NCBI GenBank assembly: GCA_021414025.1
Contig: JAIOPG010000004.1
Coordinates: forward strand, 186,001-250,000
Length of the DNA stretch: 64,000 bases
Reading direction: 5' to 3'
From: Planctomycetota bacterium
GTDB lineage: Bacteria > Planctomycetota > Phycisphaerae > Phycisphaerales > SM1A02
Shown here: positions 26,969 through 36,304 of the stretch, piece after piece
Numbering within the stretch: the stretch's first letter is position 1
How the letters are laid out: each line of letters starts with the position of its first letter
Made by a program: the position numbers and the translations under genes
Notes under the pieces: model-generated
What the model was told of the DNA's origin: nothing
The model's database searches: none
What the model saw: only the letters and a program-made list of their open reading frames with translations

Positions 26969-27583
26969 GTGGCGATTAAAACCCAGAAGAAAGTCGACCC
27001 CTTCTCCGGCCCGCCGCAGCGTTTCGCCGCTGGTGTGCTGGGCATGTGGGTCTTCCTGGTCGTGATCGCCATGATGTTTTTCGGCGCCATCATCGGGTAC
27101 TTGGTCATCCGGATGAGTCCTGACCTGGCCGAGCCCTTCATTCCCGAAGGAGCGGAGGGCCTCCCGAACATCCTGATCTTCTCGACGATCGCCCTGATGG
27201 CGTCGGGGTTCACCATGCACCGTGCCACCCAGCGCGTCCGGCAGGGGCAGCCCGGGCAGGCGCACCGCGCCATGTCCTGGACTCTGCTCCTGGCGGTCGC
27301 CTTTCTCGTGCTGCAGAGCGCGGCGTGGATCTCGCTCTACCAGCACAATGTCCGGCCCGGCGAAAACCTCTACGCGTGGAGCTTCTATGTGCTCACCGGC
27401 CTGCACGCGGTTCATGTGATGGCGGGATTCGTGCCCTTGATCCGTGTGTGGAGAAAAACCGCCCACGGACACTACAGCAAGGCGCATCCGGAAGGCATCG
27501 TCTACTGCGAGATGTACTGGCACCTGCTCGGCGGAATCTGGCTGGTGCTTTACTTCACGCTCTGGCTTGGCATGCGGACTTGA
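26969..27583 (+). CDS. Second heme-copper oxidase subunit III-like protein
   Basis: This 204-residue protein belongs to the subunit III family, with five helices. It contains GVLGMWVFLVVIAMMFFGAI near the start, SFYVLTGLHAVHVMAGF in the middle and CEMYWHLLGGIWLVLYFTLW at the end. The last element has the conserved His/Trp pattern of COX III. It lacks the first two helices of the longer form and the insertion of the neighbouring gene. The start is GTG at 26969. Its 3' end overlaps the convergent DUF3179 gene by 34 bases. Having two subunit III-like genes in one operon suggests that one substitutes for the helices lacking in the other, or serves in assembly. Confidence 0.8.
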   Translation: MAIKTQKKVDPFSGPPQRFAAGVLGMWVFLVVIAMMFFGAIIGYLVIRMSPDLAEPFIPEGAEGLPNILIFSTIALMASGFTMHRATQRVRQGQPGQAHRAMSWTLLLAVAFLVLQSAAWISLYQHNVRPGENLYAWSFYVLTGLHAVHVMAGFVPLIRVWRKTAHGHYSKAHPEGIVYCEMYWHLLGGIWLVLYFTLWLGMRT

Positions 27584-28641
27584 TCGCTTGCCGCCGCGGA
27601 ATGAAACGCTTCCCACGCGAAGGAGAGGCAGGGGGTCACCTGGATCGGCGTCCCGTCGGCGGCGCGAATCAGCACCGACGCGGGTTCCTTCTGGGAGGTG
27701 ACCACCACGGGGACGCCGCCGACGGCAAAGCTCCAAGGGGCGTCGCCGCCCCGGTCCGCCGCCTCGCGCAGCGTGACGACGCGCGTTTCGCCGCCCGCAG
27801 TGATGGCGATGATCGGCATCTTGTCGGGCATGGCGTCGGGACGGGACATGCGGCCGATCGGAAAATCGACGCGCGGGCTCAGCAGGTAGCGGCTGTACGA
27901 GAAGGTCTTCATCCGCTGCTCGTCCTGCGGATCGGGCAGGATCACCTCGGTGGCGGGATGCTCGGCGAGCCAGTGCTTCCAGGTGCACACATTGACGTTG
28001 GGAATCTCCACCAGCTTCGTGCCCGCGGCGGGTCCGGCGATCGCCTCCTCGCCCATCTGGCTCCACAGGCTGGGCGCGCCCGAGGAAGACTTGTCATACA
28101 TCACCAGGTTGGAGTCCAGCAGCAGTCCGCTCACGCCGAAGTCGAGCGTGGCGCCGCCGACCCGGCGGTCAAAGACGATGGCCGCGTCGCAGAGCGGGCT
28201 GAAGGTGACCGCAATCGGCACGCCGGCAAGCTCGTCGTTCACGATCTCATGCACGTTCATCAGGTTCAGCGGATAGGCGCGAGACTGGCCGCCGATTTCC
28301 ACGCCGATCACGCGGTCGGCGGTGACGACGAACTTCGAGCGCAGCTTCGCGTTGTAAGCCAGCATGTCGTGGCCCGCGATCGACTTCGGCCGGTCCAGTG
28401 GAAGCAGGAAGTCCCGCGGATTGCCGCTGGCGACCAGGGCACCGCCGCGGGTTTGAAGATTGCCGAGCTCGAATCCGTAGGAGGCGACCGACTGCCCGTC
28501 TCCCTTGGGATGGTGGCCCAGGAAAATTCCGGCGAAGGCCCAGGCCAGGATGGCCAGCACCAGCACTCCCGCCAGCGCAATCACCCAGCCGCCGGAGCGG
28601 AAGGTGAGCGTCGGGGAACCCGTGGGCGCTCCCTCGCTCAT
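27550..28641 (-). CDS. DUF3179 membrane-anchored periplasmic protein
   Basis: The 363-residue protein has one N-terminal membrane helix (about residues 19-42) and then a DUF3179 domain. The domain is recognisable from SRAYPLNLMNVHEIVNDELA near residue 119, PIAVTFSPLCDAAIVFDR near 142, and SGLLLDSNLVMYDKSS and NVCTWKHWLAEHP later. The function of DUF3179 is unknown. Some members occur next to heme-copper oxidases and a redox role is sometimes suggested. Cys residues at about 150 and 219 could bind metal, but this is unproven. It overlaps ctaB (ATGA), so it is probably co-expressed with heme A synthesis. Confidence 0.75.
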   Translation of the reverse strand: MSEGAPTGSPTLTFRSGGWVIALAGVLVLAILAWAFAGIFLGHHPKGDGQSVASYGFELGNLQTRGGALVASGNPRDFLLPLDRPKSIAGHDMLAYNAKLRSKFVVTADRVIGVEIGGQSRAYPLNLMNVHEIVNDELAGVPIAVTFSPLCDAAIVFDRRVGGATLDFGVSGLLLDSNLVMYDKSSSGAPSLWSQMGEEAIAGPAAGTKLVEIPNVNVCTWKHWLAEHPATEVILPDPQDEQRMKTFSYSRYLLSPRVDFPIGRMSRPDAMPDKMPIIAITAGGETRVVTLREAADRGGDAPWSFAVGGVPVVVTSQKEPASVLIRAADGTPIQVTPCLSFAWEAFHSAAASDQVRMPSQSVK

Positions 28642-29654
28642 GGGGCCTTCGGCGCGCTGGTTGTTGGCGCGGGGGTCGTGGGCGCCGGCAGGTCAAGCAT
28701 GATTCCGCGGCCGCCGCGAAGCGCGGCGTCGGTGCCGAGGGGCCCGCGGTCGAGCACCATGGTTCCCAGCACCAGGGGCAGGTAGATCAGCGAGGCGAAG
28801 AACATGGCGCGGGCGGAGGCATCATCGACGCGGCGCAGATGACGCAGCGCGAACCAGGCGAATCCGAGGCCGGCCAAGCCGGACACGATCGCGGAGACCA
28901 GGCCCGCCAGGCCGAGAAGCGTCGCCATCAATCCCAGCGGCACCAACGTGAGCGCCGCAAGCAGGCTGGTCTGCGCCGCCAGATGCTCCGAGCCCTCGAC
29001 CGCGGGCAGCATCAGGAAACCGCCGCGCCGGTAGTCGCCGCGATGCAGCCACGCCAGTGCAAAGAAGTGGGGCATCTGCCAGACGAAGAGAATCGCCCCC
29101 AGCACCCACGCGCCGCGCTGCAGGTCTCCCGTCGCGCCGACCCAGCCGATCATCGGCGGGATGCCTCCGACCACCGCGCCGACCAGGGTGTTGAGCGTGG
29201 TCATCCATTTCATCGGCGTGTAGACCGCCACATAGAGGACGATGGTGAGCGCCGCCAGGGCGCATGAATACAGGTTCACCTGCGTGGCCAGCGTGAAGCA
29301 GCCGAGGTAGCCCAGGACCATGCCGGCGACCACCGCACCAACCACCGAGACGCGTCCCGCGGGGATGGGGCGGCGCGAGGTGCGGTGCATCAGGCCGTCG
29401 CGGCGCACTTCGATCGCCTGGTTCAACGCCGCGGCGCTGGCGGCGGCGAGAAAGGTGCCCAGCATCGTCCAGCCGAAGCGGGGCCAGTCGGTCCCGCCCG
29501 GCTCAGCCAGCGCGAATCCGGCGGCGGTCGTTCCCAGCACCATCAGGCTCAGCCGCGCCTTGATCAGCGTGCTCCAGTCCGAAGCGCGGCTGCCGCGCGG
29601 TGGGGCCGCTGTGCGAGCGTCCGCCGGTTCGATGTCTGCGTTGGAGGTGTTCAT
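28638..29654 (-). CDS. ctaB: Protoheme IX farnesyltransferase (heme O synthase)
   Basis: The 338-residue UbiA-family prenyltransferase has about nine helices. Its substrate-binding loop reads NQAIEVRRDGLMHRTSRRP near residues 78-96. The second conserved loop is YTPMKWMTTLNTLVGAVVGG near residue 145. CtaB farnesylates heme B to heme O, the first step to heme A used by caa3 oxidase. The gene is divergent from ctaA with 54 bases between the two starts. The DUF3179 gene follows with an ATGA overlap. The first loop has the less common Glu/Asp pattern but retains charged residues in the right places. Confidence 0.9.
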   Translation of the reverse strand: MNTSNADIEPADARTAAPPRGSRASDWSTLIKARLSLMVLGTTAAGFALAEPGGTDWPRFGWTMLGTFLAAASAAALNQAIEVRRDGLMHRTSRRPIPAGRVSVVGAVVAGMVLGYLGCFTLATQVNLYSCALAALTIVLYVAVYTPMKWMTTLNTLVGAVVGGIPPMIGWVGATGDLQRGAWVLGAILFVWQMPHFFALAWLHRGDYRRGGFLMLPAVEGSEHLAAQTSLLAALTLVPLGLMATLLGLAGLVSAIVSGLAGLGFAWFALRHLRRVDDASARAMFFASLIYLPLVLGTMVLDRGPLGTDAALRGGRGIMLDLPAPTTPAPTTSAPKAP

Positions 29655-29708
29655 GGGCGTGCGCGCCGCGGGCCTGCCGGACGAGTGGCGTCTACTATAG
29701 ATGCCTTC

Positions 29709-31145
29709 ATGAGCCCGATCATCCTCGCGTCCTCAGAAGGCAGCTCCGGCATGTTTGGACTTTTGTATGCCGGTCTTTTCCTGATCGGCGTGATGGTGGT
29801 GATCCTGCGCATGCGATCGCAAACCCTGGCGCTGGGATTCGCCACCACGACGGTGCAATGGGGATTGGCCTACCTCGCCATGATGGGTCCGGGACCGGTC
29901 GTGGGCGATGCGCTCTTCGCGCTGACCCTTGCCGCGCCGATCGCAGCGGGCTTCGTCGCCGCGCGGACGCTGCGCGACCAGGCCTCGCCTGTGGGGGTCG
30001 GCCTGGTGTCCGGATACGTGAATCTGCTGGTCGTGGGCGGGCTGGTCGGCGGCGGCAGCAGCGACTCCGCGATGATCACGCAGGGGGCACTGTGGGGCGC
30101 GGGCATGCTCGTGGGCAGCGGCCTGCTCGCCTGGATCGGCGGCGCTTTCGGAAGCAAAAAATCCGCCGCGTGGCCCTGGCCCGCGCCGGCGGCGCTCTTC
30201 GCCATCGTCGCCTGCGGCGCCATCTTCCTGCTGCTGATCACCGGAGGTCTGGTCACCGGGCTCGAGGCGGGCCTCGCGGTGCCCGATTGGCCCAACACCT
30301 TCGGCCACAACATGCTGCTCTACCCGGTCAGCGAGATGAAGGGCGGCGTCTACTACGAGCACGCCCACCGGCTCTTCGGCATGCTGGTCGGCGCGACCAC
30401 GCTCACCACGGTGCTCGTGGTGTTCCGCGAGGATCGCCGCGGCTGGGTTCGCCTTCTCTCCATCGCCGCGCTGCTGATGGTGTGCGGCCAGGGCTTGATG
30501 GGCGGCCTGCGCGTCACCGGCAAGCTCACGCTGAGCCAGCAAACCGCGGAGCTCTCGCCGAGCATCCTGCTGGCGATTGCGCATGGCATCTTTGGACAGA
30601 TCGTCTTCGCGACCGTGGCACTGCTGGCGGCGGTGCTGACGACCTCTTGGAAAACCGCCGCACCGCTGGGCGGATTCGCCGGCGCAGGAAGCGTGCGGGC
30701 CCTGACACTGGCCGCGCCCTTCGTGCTGATCGTGCAATTGTTCCTGGGCGCCAGCTACCGGCATCTGCAGATTCCACCGCGCGACGGGCATCCGGCCTTC
30801 CATCCGGTCTGGGCCATGCACGGGCATCTGGGTTTCTCCATCGTGGCGATCCTTGCGGTGGTGCTGGCCGCGAGCCGCATGTCCGCGGCGGCGCGGGAGA
30901 AGCCGGAGCTCAAGCGGCTCGGCTCCTGCGCCACTGTGCTGATCACGCTTCTCATTGTCCAGGTCCTGCTGGGCCTGCTGGCCTACGTCGCGGTGCTGAT
31001 GCGCAAGGATGCGGCGATTCCGCTTTGGGAGCTCGCCTTCACCTCCGCCCATCAGGCGACCGGAGCGCTGCTCTTCGCCGCGGCCATCCAGGGCGCCGCG
31101 TGGACGCGCCGGCTCGTGGTCACTGCGCAGTCTGAACGGGCTTGA
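29709..31145 (+). CDS. ctaA: Heme A synthase, COX15/CtaA family, with N-terminal membrane extension
   Basis: The 478-residue membrane protein carries a COX15/CtaA domain from about residue 160. Heme-ligand histidines are seen at H218/H220 (YYEHAHRLFG), H292 (AHGIFGQ), H371/H373 (AMHGHLGF) and H448 (SAHQATGA). This is the two-fold repeat of four-helix bundles typical of heme A synthase. It converts heme O to heme A. The first 150 residues add about four extra helices that are not part of usual CtaA proteins. The ATG at 29709 was chosen because ctaB starts 54 bases away in the other direction. Its 3' end overlaps the convergent toroid gene by 26 bases. Confidence 0.88.
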   Translation: MSPIILASSEGSSGMFGLLYAGLFLIGVMVVILRMRSQTLALGFATTTVQWGLAYLAMMGPGPVVGDALFALTLAAPIAAGFVAARTLRDQASPVGVGLVSGYVNLLVVGGLVGGGSSDSAMITQGALWGAGMLVGSGLLAWIGGAFGSKKSAAWPWPAPAALFAIVACGAIFLLLITGGLVTGLEAGLAVPDWPNTFGHNMLLYPVSEMKGGVYYEHAHRLFGMLVGATTLTTVLVVFREDRRGWVRLLSIAALLMVCGQGLMGGLRVTGKLTLSQQTAELSPSILLAIAHGIFGQIVFATVALLAAVLTTSWKTAAPLGGFAGAGSVRALTLAAPFVLIVQLFLGASYRHLQIPPRDGHPAFHPVWAMHGHLGFSIVAILAVVLAASRMSAAAREKPELKRLGSCATVLITLLIVQVLLGLLAYVAVLMRKDAAIPLWELAFTSAHQATGALLFAAAIQGAAWTRRLVVTAQSERA

Positions 31146-32508
31146 TCGCCTCTTCCAGGGCGAGCACGGAGAACACGGTGGCGAGCACAGGCTCGCCCTC
31201 CATCCAACGCGCCTCGGGATTCTGCCAGGAGCCGTCGGGCCGCTGACGCAGCACGATCGAATCGATCATCTCCTCGCGCCAATTGTGCTTCCTGCCATCA
31301 GTGTCCGTCACCTGGTCGCTGCCGCAGGCGAGCAGAGCCCGCGCCGCGGAGTGGATGTAGTAGTAGTAACCCTGCTGGCCAAGCCCCGGATTCTCGCTGA
31401 AGGTGAAATGCTTCTGGATCCACTCCAGGGCGGCCTTGACCCGCGGATCGTTGCGCGGCAGCCCCGCGAAGAGCATGCTTTTGTATCCGGCGTAGGTCAT
31501 GCTGCCGTAGCTGCGCAGCGCGCGGGTGCCGGGCGGCATCTTCTCGCCCATGCGACCTTCGCCCGCGCTCTCGCTGGAAAGGCTCTCACCGCCGTTGGCG
31601 GGGGTGTAGATCATGCCTCCGTCATCGTTGCCGGCCTGCGACCAGGGAGCGGCATTGGTCGACTTCAGATTCTGGCAGCGAGTCAGGAAGATCACGGCGC
31701 GTTCCACCGCGGGGTCCTTCGCGTTGGCGTTGGCCTCGTGCAAGGCGTCGAGCATGAACTGCGTGTTGCTCAGGTCGGGGCGTCCGCTTCCCAGGCCATA
31801 TCCCATGCCGCCATACCAGTCCTGTTTGGGCTCGATGCCGTTGCTCTCGTCGTACTGGCACTTGCGGATCCAGGCCACTGCTTCCGCGAGCTGCTTTTCA
31901 TATTTCGGTTCCTGCAGCGCGGCCAGCCCCATCGCCGTGCAGGAGGCGACATAGGTCGACATGCCTCCCTTGTCATCGGTTCCGAAGCCATTCTTCCCGG
32001 TCAGCAGCGTCATCAATCGCGAGGCTCCGCGCTCCAGGGACGCTTCGCCCTGCAGGGTCAGTCCGCGCTGCGCCAAGGCGCGGACCACCAGAGCCGTCAT
32101 GGCGCTGCTGGCCGCCGTGGCCGATTTCGACTCGGTGCTGGTGGCGGCCGTCTCGCCCTCCATCCATCCGCCCTGCGGTGACTGAACGGTTTTCAGGTAG
32201 GCGATGCCCTTGTCGATGGCCTCCATGGCGCGGGCGAAGGTGGCGGGCGAAATCGGAACCTCGGTCGGGTTCTTGGCGATGCGCCGGATCACCGGCGGCG
32301 GCGGATCAAACGAGGTCGTGGCGGGCGGAACCGGAAGGATCGTGCTCTTGGCCGCGATGGGCGGCTTCGGCGCCGTGGCGTCCTGCGCGGCGGGAGCACC
32401 GGGCGCCTTTTGCGCGGGTGCCGCAGGTGTGCCGGGCGAAGCTTGTCCCCAGCAGAACGAAGTCACGAGCGCTACACACAGCCACGATGTTGAAAGGGTA
32501 TTCCGCAT
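31120..32508 (-). CDS. Secreted prenyltransferase/squalene-oxidase repeat (alpha/alpha-toroid) protein
   Basis: The 462-residue protein has a signal peptide (MRNTLSTSWLCVALVTSFCW) and a Pro/Ala-rich linker to about residue 80. Repeated alpha-helical segments of the terpenoid-cyclase/alpha-alpha toroid fold follow, including GIAYLKTVQSPQGGWMEGE, AVAWIRKCQ and SIVLRQRPDGSWQNPEA. The repeats keep the QxxxGxW pattern of QW motifs. Such secreted toroid proteins are common in Planctomycetota and their function is unknown. A true cyclase DxDD acid motif is not visible. It is divergent from the OprB porin gene with 49 bases between them. Confidence 0.75.
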   Translation of the reverse strand: MRNTLSTSWLCVALVTSFCWGQASPGTPAAPAQKAPGAPAAQDATAPKPPIAAKSTILPVPPATTSFDPPPPVIRRIAKNPTEVPISPATFARAMEAIDKGIAYLKTVQSPQGGWMEGETAATSTESKSATAASSAMTALVVRALAQRGLTLQGEASLERGASRLMTLLTGKNGFGTDDKGGMSTYVASCTAMGLAALQEPKYEKQLAEAVAWIRKCQYDESNGIEPKQDWYGGMGYGLGSGRPDLSNTQFMLDALHEANANAKDPAVERAVIFLTRCQNLKSTNAAPWSQAGNDDGGMIYTPANGGESLSSESAGEGRMGEKMPPGTRALRSYGSMTYAGYKSMLFAGLPRNDPRVKAALEWIQKHFTFSENPGLGQQGYYYYIHSAARALLACGSDQVTDTDGRKHNWREEMIDSIVLRQRPDGSWQNPEARWMEGEPVLATVFSVLALEEAIKPVQTAQ

Positions 32509-32557
32509 CGGCGAATTCTAGCAATCGCACTCCTTCCTTTTGGGCTACAACTTGGTC

Positions 32558-33985
32558 ATGACGATGGCGCGGCGGCTCGTGGGATCGCAGATGCTCCTGC
32601 TTTGGAGCGCCGCGGCGCTCTGCGCCCAGACCGTGCCGATGCCCAAGCCCTTTGACCCGGTGCCGGATCCGCCCAAGGCACCGACAGCGCCGGCGAAGGA
32701 CGAATCCGGGCCGCCCGATCCAAATCCCCTGCAAGCGGAGGAGAATGAAAGTGTCGGCGCGCAAAGCGAGAGCGCCGCGAAACTGAACCTGAGCGGCGAA
32801 TGGCCCTGGACCTCGAACACGATGACTGGCAATTGGTGGGGCGCGCGTTCCGGGCTTCAGAACATCGGCATCACGCTGCAGGGAACGGCCACGCTCGACT
32901 TTGTGAATGTGCTCGGCGGGGGCGTGGTGAACGGTTTCACCATACTCAGTCTCGTCGATGTGAATGCCACGGGCGACACGCAAAAAATGTTCGGCCTGCA
33001 GGGCGGAACCATCTTCGTCGATTTCCAGACTGCGAATCAGACGCGTTCGACCTGGGAGCTGGTTCCGGACTTCTGGGGATTCGATGTCCTCAATTCCTTC
33101 GGATCCTTCACAGCCTTGGCCCAATACTGGTACCAGCAGGAGATCCTGGGCGACCGGCTGAAGGTGAAGTTCGGCAAGATCGACGCCAACGTCGACTTCG
33201 CCGTTCCCTGCACGGGCCTCAATTTCGTGAACAGCGCCGCCTACTATCCCGGCGCGATCGTCTCGGACATGCCGACCTATCCCAAGCAGGCGGGCGGCGT
33301 CGAGATTCTCGGCAAGCCGCTGGAAAAATTCGACGTCCGCTTCGGCTTCTTCGACGGCACGAGCAACTATGCGAACCCCTCGACCGGCAATGTCGGGCCG
33401 AGCACCGGCGCGGGGGGGCTCTCCACTTTTCTCTGGGACAACCCCGGCAGTTACTTCATGATCGCGGAGGCCGGGCCGGACTGGTCCGTGGATGGGCACG
33501 ACGGCAAATTCCGCGCCGGCTGGTTCGAGCAGCTCGGCTACACCGACATCTTCGGCGTGGCCGGCCCGGGTGTCGGCCTGGGACCCTCAGGAGCGTACGC
33601 CTACGCGAATCAGCATGTCTTCGATCCCGACAAGGGGCGTGTGCTGGGTCTCGAAGTTTTCGGGCAATTCAGCTGGAGCCAGCCCAACCGAAATCCAACG
33701 CAATGGTCGGTGATGTTCGGCTCGCAGTGGCAGGGTGTCATCGAATCCCGGCCCAACGACACGGTGGGAATTCTCTATGCGTACAACCAGTTCTCGGGCA
33801 ACTCCGCGGTGACCACCTCGCCGGGCACCTCCGAATCCATCGTCGAAGCCTTCTATGCGCTGCAGGTCACGCCGTGGTTCTCCATTCAACCGGACATCCA
33901 GTACATCAGCCAGACCAGTCCCGTCGCCGGAATGAGCATCCCCGGAGCCTGGCTCTTGACCGTGCGGCTTTCGTTCGTCTTTTGA
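32558..33985 (+). CDS. Carbohydrate-selective porin, OprB family
   Basis: The protein is about 475 residues long and has a signal peptide (cleavage probably after ALCA). A Pro-rich linker follows, then an outer-membrane beta-barrel of the OprB family. Typical segments are WTSNTMTGNWWGARSGLQNI at the domain start and LQVTPWFSIQPDIQYI and the aromatic C-terminus WLLTVRLSFVF at the end. OprB proteins let sugars enter the periplasm. Candidate ATG starts are 32558 and 32564; a TTG at 32540 is less likely. It ends seven bases from the convergent DUF1573 gene. Confidence 0.88.
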   Translation: MTMARRLVGSQMLLLWSAAALCAQTVPMPKPFDPVPDPPKAPTAPAKDESGPPDPNPLQAEENESVGAQSESAAKLNLSGEWPWTSNTMTGNWWGARSGLQNIGITLQGTATLDFVNVLGGGVVNGFTILSLVDVNATGDTQKMFGLQGGTIFVDFQTANQTRSTWELVPDFWGFDVLNSFGSFTALAQYWYQQEILGDRLKVKFGKIDANVDFAVPCTGLNFVNSAAYYPGAIVSDMPTYPKQAGGVEILGKPLEKFDVRFGFFDGTSNYANPSTGNVGPSTGAGGLSTFLWDNPGSYFMIAEAGPDWSVDGHDGKFRAGWFEQLGYTDIFGVAGPGVGLGPSGAYAYANQHVFDPDKGRVLGLEVFGQFSWSQPNRNPTQWSVMFGSQWQGVIESRPNDTVGILYAYNQFSGNSAVTTSPGTSESIVEAFYALQVTPWFSIQPDIQYISQTSPVAGMSIPGAWLLTVRLSFVF

Positions 33986-33992
33986 ATCGGCG

Positions 33993-35144
33993 CTACTCGA
34001 CCTTGCCGTAGACCAGCAGGTCGGTCTCGGAGGGAAGCGTGAGGATCTTTGCCGGCTGACCGGGGAGTCCGGCCTCCGGACGCTGCGTGATGTAGGGCTG
34101 GCCCTTCTCGTCGACCGCGAAGAGGCGCACCGGTGTCATGAAAACCCCCGAAACATCCTTCGAGGGCTTCAATCGGATCGTCACCATCAGCGAGCTGCCG
34201 TCCGCCTTCTGGCCGACAAGCTCCGCCTCGAACTTCGGGTCGACCGCCTTGACCGAGCCAATCCGGTTCCCGCCCATCTTCTTGATTTCAATGTCGAAGG
34301 TTCCCGTGCCGCCGGCGGCGATCACCCCCGCGTTGGACCGGAACTCCGCAATGTCGATTGCCGGCGAGATTCGGGTGCAGGCGTGGCGCACCCGCGCGTC
34401 GATGATCCGCGCGTCGGCGCGGTCGGTTTCCACCAGCAGGTACTTCGGCACCTGCTCGCAGGGCTCGCCCTTGAGCGCGAATTGAATCTCGTACTTCGGT
34501 CGCGGCGGATCGCTCTGCGGATTCCAGCCGACGAACTTCGGAGTCTCGCCCTGCACCGAAACCACGCGAAAAGGCTTGCCGTCGCTGCTGAACACTTGCG
34601 CAGTCCCATTCAGGCGCGATGGGTCCTCAGCGGCGTCCACATAGGGCTGCACTTTCCCGGCGGCGTCCGCGATGGCCAGCCGCACCGCGTAGGCGACCTC
34701 GGCGCGCAGCTCCAGCGTGATCGGCCTCGCTTCGCCTTCCACGACCACCTTCACGTTGGCGATCTTGATGCCGGTGGCGCTCACCTTCATGGTGACGGGC
34801 ACCTCAAGCGAGCCCTTCGCCGGAATTTCCTTGCCCACAATGTCGACGGTGGTGCATTGGCAAGAGGGCTGCGCCGCCACCACCTTCAGCGGCTTGTCCG
34901 AGATGTTCATCAGCTTGAAGTTGCCCTCGAGCAAGGTGTGCGGAGAGACGACGCCGAAATCAAGACCGGCAGGATCCGCGATCACCCTGGCGTCCGCCGC
35001 GGGCGCCGCTCCGCTCATCGGCTTGCCCACGGGTTTTGCAGGCGCGCTCGCGACCGGACTCGCGGAGGGATCCATCCCGGCGGACGCGCCCAGCGCCATC
35101 GCCAGGCCGATCATCCACGCGCTCCATTTGATGGCGTCTCTCAT
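33993..35144 (-). CDS. DUF1573 domain secreted protein
   Basis: The 383-residue protein has a signal peptide (WMIGLAMALGASAG) and, from about residue 55, a DUF1573 domain. The domain is recognised by LDFGVVSPHTLLEGNFKLMN and the signature SCQCTT. Such domains have an immunoglobulin-like fold and occur in many exported planctomycete proteins; no enzymatic role is known. The C-terminal part has further beta-rich repeats (GTGTFDIEIKKMGG). The start is uncertain: ATG at 35144 or 35156, neither with a clear ribosome site. It is divergent from the oxidoreductase gene with about 67 bases between. Confidence 0.75.
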   Translation of the reverse strand: MRDAIKWSAWMIGLAMALGASAGMDPSASPVASAPAKPVGKPMSGAAPAADARVIADPAGLDFGVVSPHTLLEGNFKLMNISDKPLKVVAAQPSCQCTTVDIVGKEIPAKGSLEVPVTMKVSATGIKIANVKVVVEGEARPITLELRAEVAYAVRLAIADAAGKVQPYVDAAEDPSRLNGTAQVFSSDGKPFRVVSVQGETPKFVGWNPQSDPPRPKYEIQFALKGEPCEQVPKYLLVETDRADARIIDARVRHACTRISPAIDIAEFRSNAGVIAAGGTGTFDIEIKKMGGNRIGSVKAVDPKFEAELVGQKADGSSLMVTIRLKPSKDVSGVFMTPVRLFAVDEKGQPYITQRPEAGLPGQPAKILTLPSETDLLVYGKVE

Positions 35145-35211
35145 AGTTGCGCCCATGGTATTCAAACCGGCCGGCGCGATTCACCGCACGAGCGATGGTT
35201 ACACTTTGTTC

Positions 35212-36246
35212 ATGCGAGCTCTTGAAATATCCAGGCAGGGAAGCCCGGTCGCGGCCAATGTGCAGTTCGTCTCCGACCGCGCCGCTCCGGAGCCTGGATC
35301 GGGAGAAGTGCTCGTGCAGACCGAGGCCTCGGCCTTGAATCATCTGGATCTCTGGGTCGGCCGCGGCATGCCGGGCATTCCGGTGAAATGGCCCACGGTC
35401 GGTGGATCCGATGGAGCCGGCAAGGTGACCAAAGTCGGCCCCGGAGCCGACGCCTCATGGATCGGTCGCCGCGTTGTCCTGATGGCCGCCGTTGAGCAGC
35501 CCCAGTCCAGGCTGCCCAATCAAAATCCCGCCGGCGAGGAGATCCACATGATCGGCGAGCACTCGCCGGGCACGCACGCGGAGTTCTTCACTGCGCCCGT
35601 CACCAACATCCTTGACATCGGCGAGCACGACCCGCTCGACGCAGCCGCCGTCGGGCTCACGCATCTCACCGCCTATCGAATGCTGGTGACCAAAGCCCGC
35701 GTCGCGCCCGGCGCCTGGGTGCTGATCACGGGTATCGGCGGCGGCGTCGCGGTGGCGGCGCTGGCGTTGGCCAGGCACCTGGGTTGCAGAACGATCGTGA
35801 CCAGCCGCCACGCCTGGAAGCTTGAAAAAGCGAAATCACTTGGCGCCGAGCATGTCATTCTGGATGAGGGATCGGATTGGTCCAAGCAAGTCCGCGGCTG
35901 CACCGATCGACGCGGCGTGGACGCGGTGATCGATTCCATCGGCATGTCGATTCTTCCCCAATCCATCAAGAGCCTGGCTCGCGGAGGCGCCTTCGTCACC
36001 TGCGGCTGCACCAGCGGCAGCGAAGGTGTCACGGATCTCGCCCGCGTGTTCTGGAATCAACTCTCCATTCTTGGCTCCACCATGGGCTCGATGGATGAGT
36101 TTCGCTCCGTCCTCTCGCTCTTCAAGAGCGGAGCGATCAAGCCGGTGATCGATTCCACCCACGCCGCCAAGGAGGGCAGAGCCGCCTATGCCAGACTTGA
36201 AGCGGGGGAGCAGTTCGGCAAGGTCATGATCGACTGGCGGAAATAG
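35212..36246 (+). CDS. Zinc-independent quinone-oxidoreductase-like MDR enzyme
   Basis: The 344-residue protein belongs to the medium-chain dehydrogenase/reductase superfamily. It has ASALNHLDLWVGRG near residue 40, VGGSDGAGKV near residue 64 and the nucleotide-binding GIGGGVAVAALALARHLG near residue 173. In place of the catalytic zinc Cys it carries NHLD, as in quinone oxidoreductases and crotonyl-CoA reductase-like relatives. NADPH-dependent reduction of a quinone or alpha,beta-unsaturated carbonyl is inferred; the substrate is unknown. The ATG at 35212 follows a short divergent spacer. It precedes clpS by 58 bases. Confidence 0.82.
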   Translation: MRALEISRQGSPVAANVQFVSDRAAPEPGSGEVLVQTEASALNHLDLWVGRGMPGIPVKWPTVGGSDGAGKVTKVGPGADASWIGRRVVLMAAVEQPQSRLPNQNPAGEEIHMIGEHSPGTHAEFFTAPVTNILDIGEHDPLDAAAVGLTHLTAYRMLVTKARVAPGAWVLITGIGGGVAVAALALARHLGCRTIVTSRHAWKLEKAKSLGAEHVILDEGSDWSKQVRGCTDRRGVDAVIDSIGMSILPQSIKSLARGGAFVTCGCTSGSEGVTDLARVFWNQLSILGSTMGSMDEFRSVLSLFKSGAIKPVIDSTHAAKEGRAAYARLEAGEQFGKVMIDWRK

Positions 36247-36304
36247 TCCGCTGAAATCCTGACAAATGCTTGTGTTTGGATGGTGCTTCTGCGAGGATGC
36301 CCCA

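Noticed and set aside
25547-28066. An open frame of more than 800 codons on the minus strand opposite ctaE, ctaF and the second subunit III gene
   Set aside because: The product is dominated by His, Arg, Asp and Gly, with no domain. The opposite strand carries three well-supported oxidase subunits.
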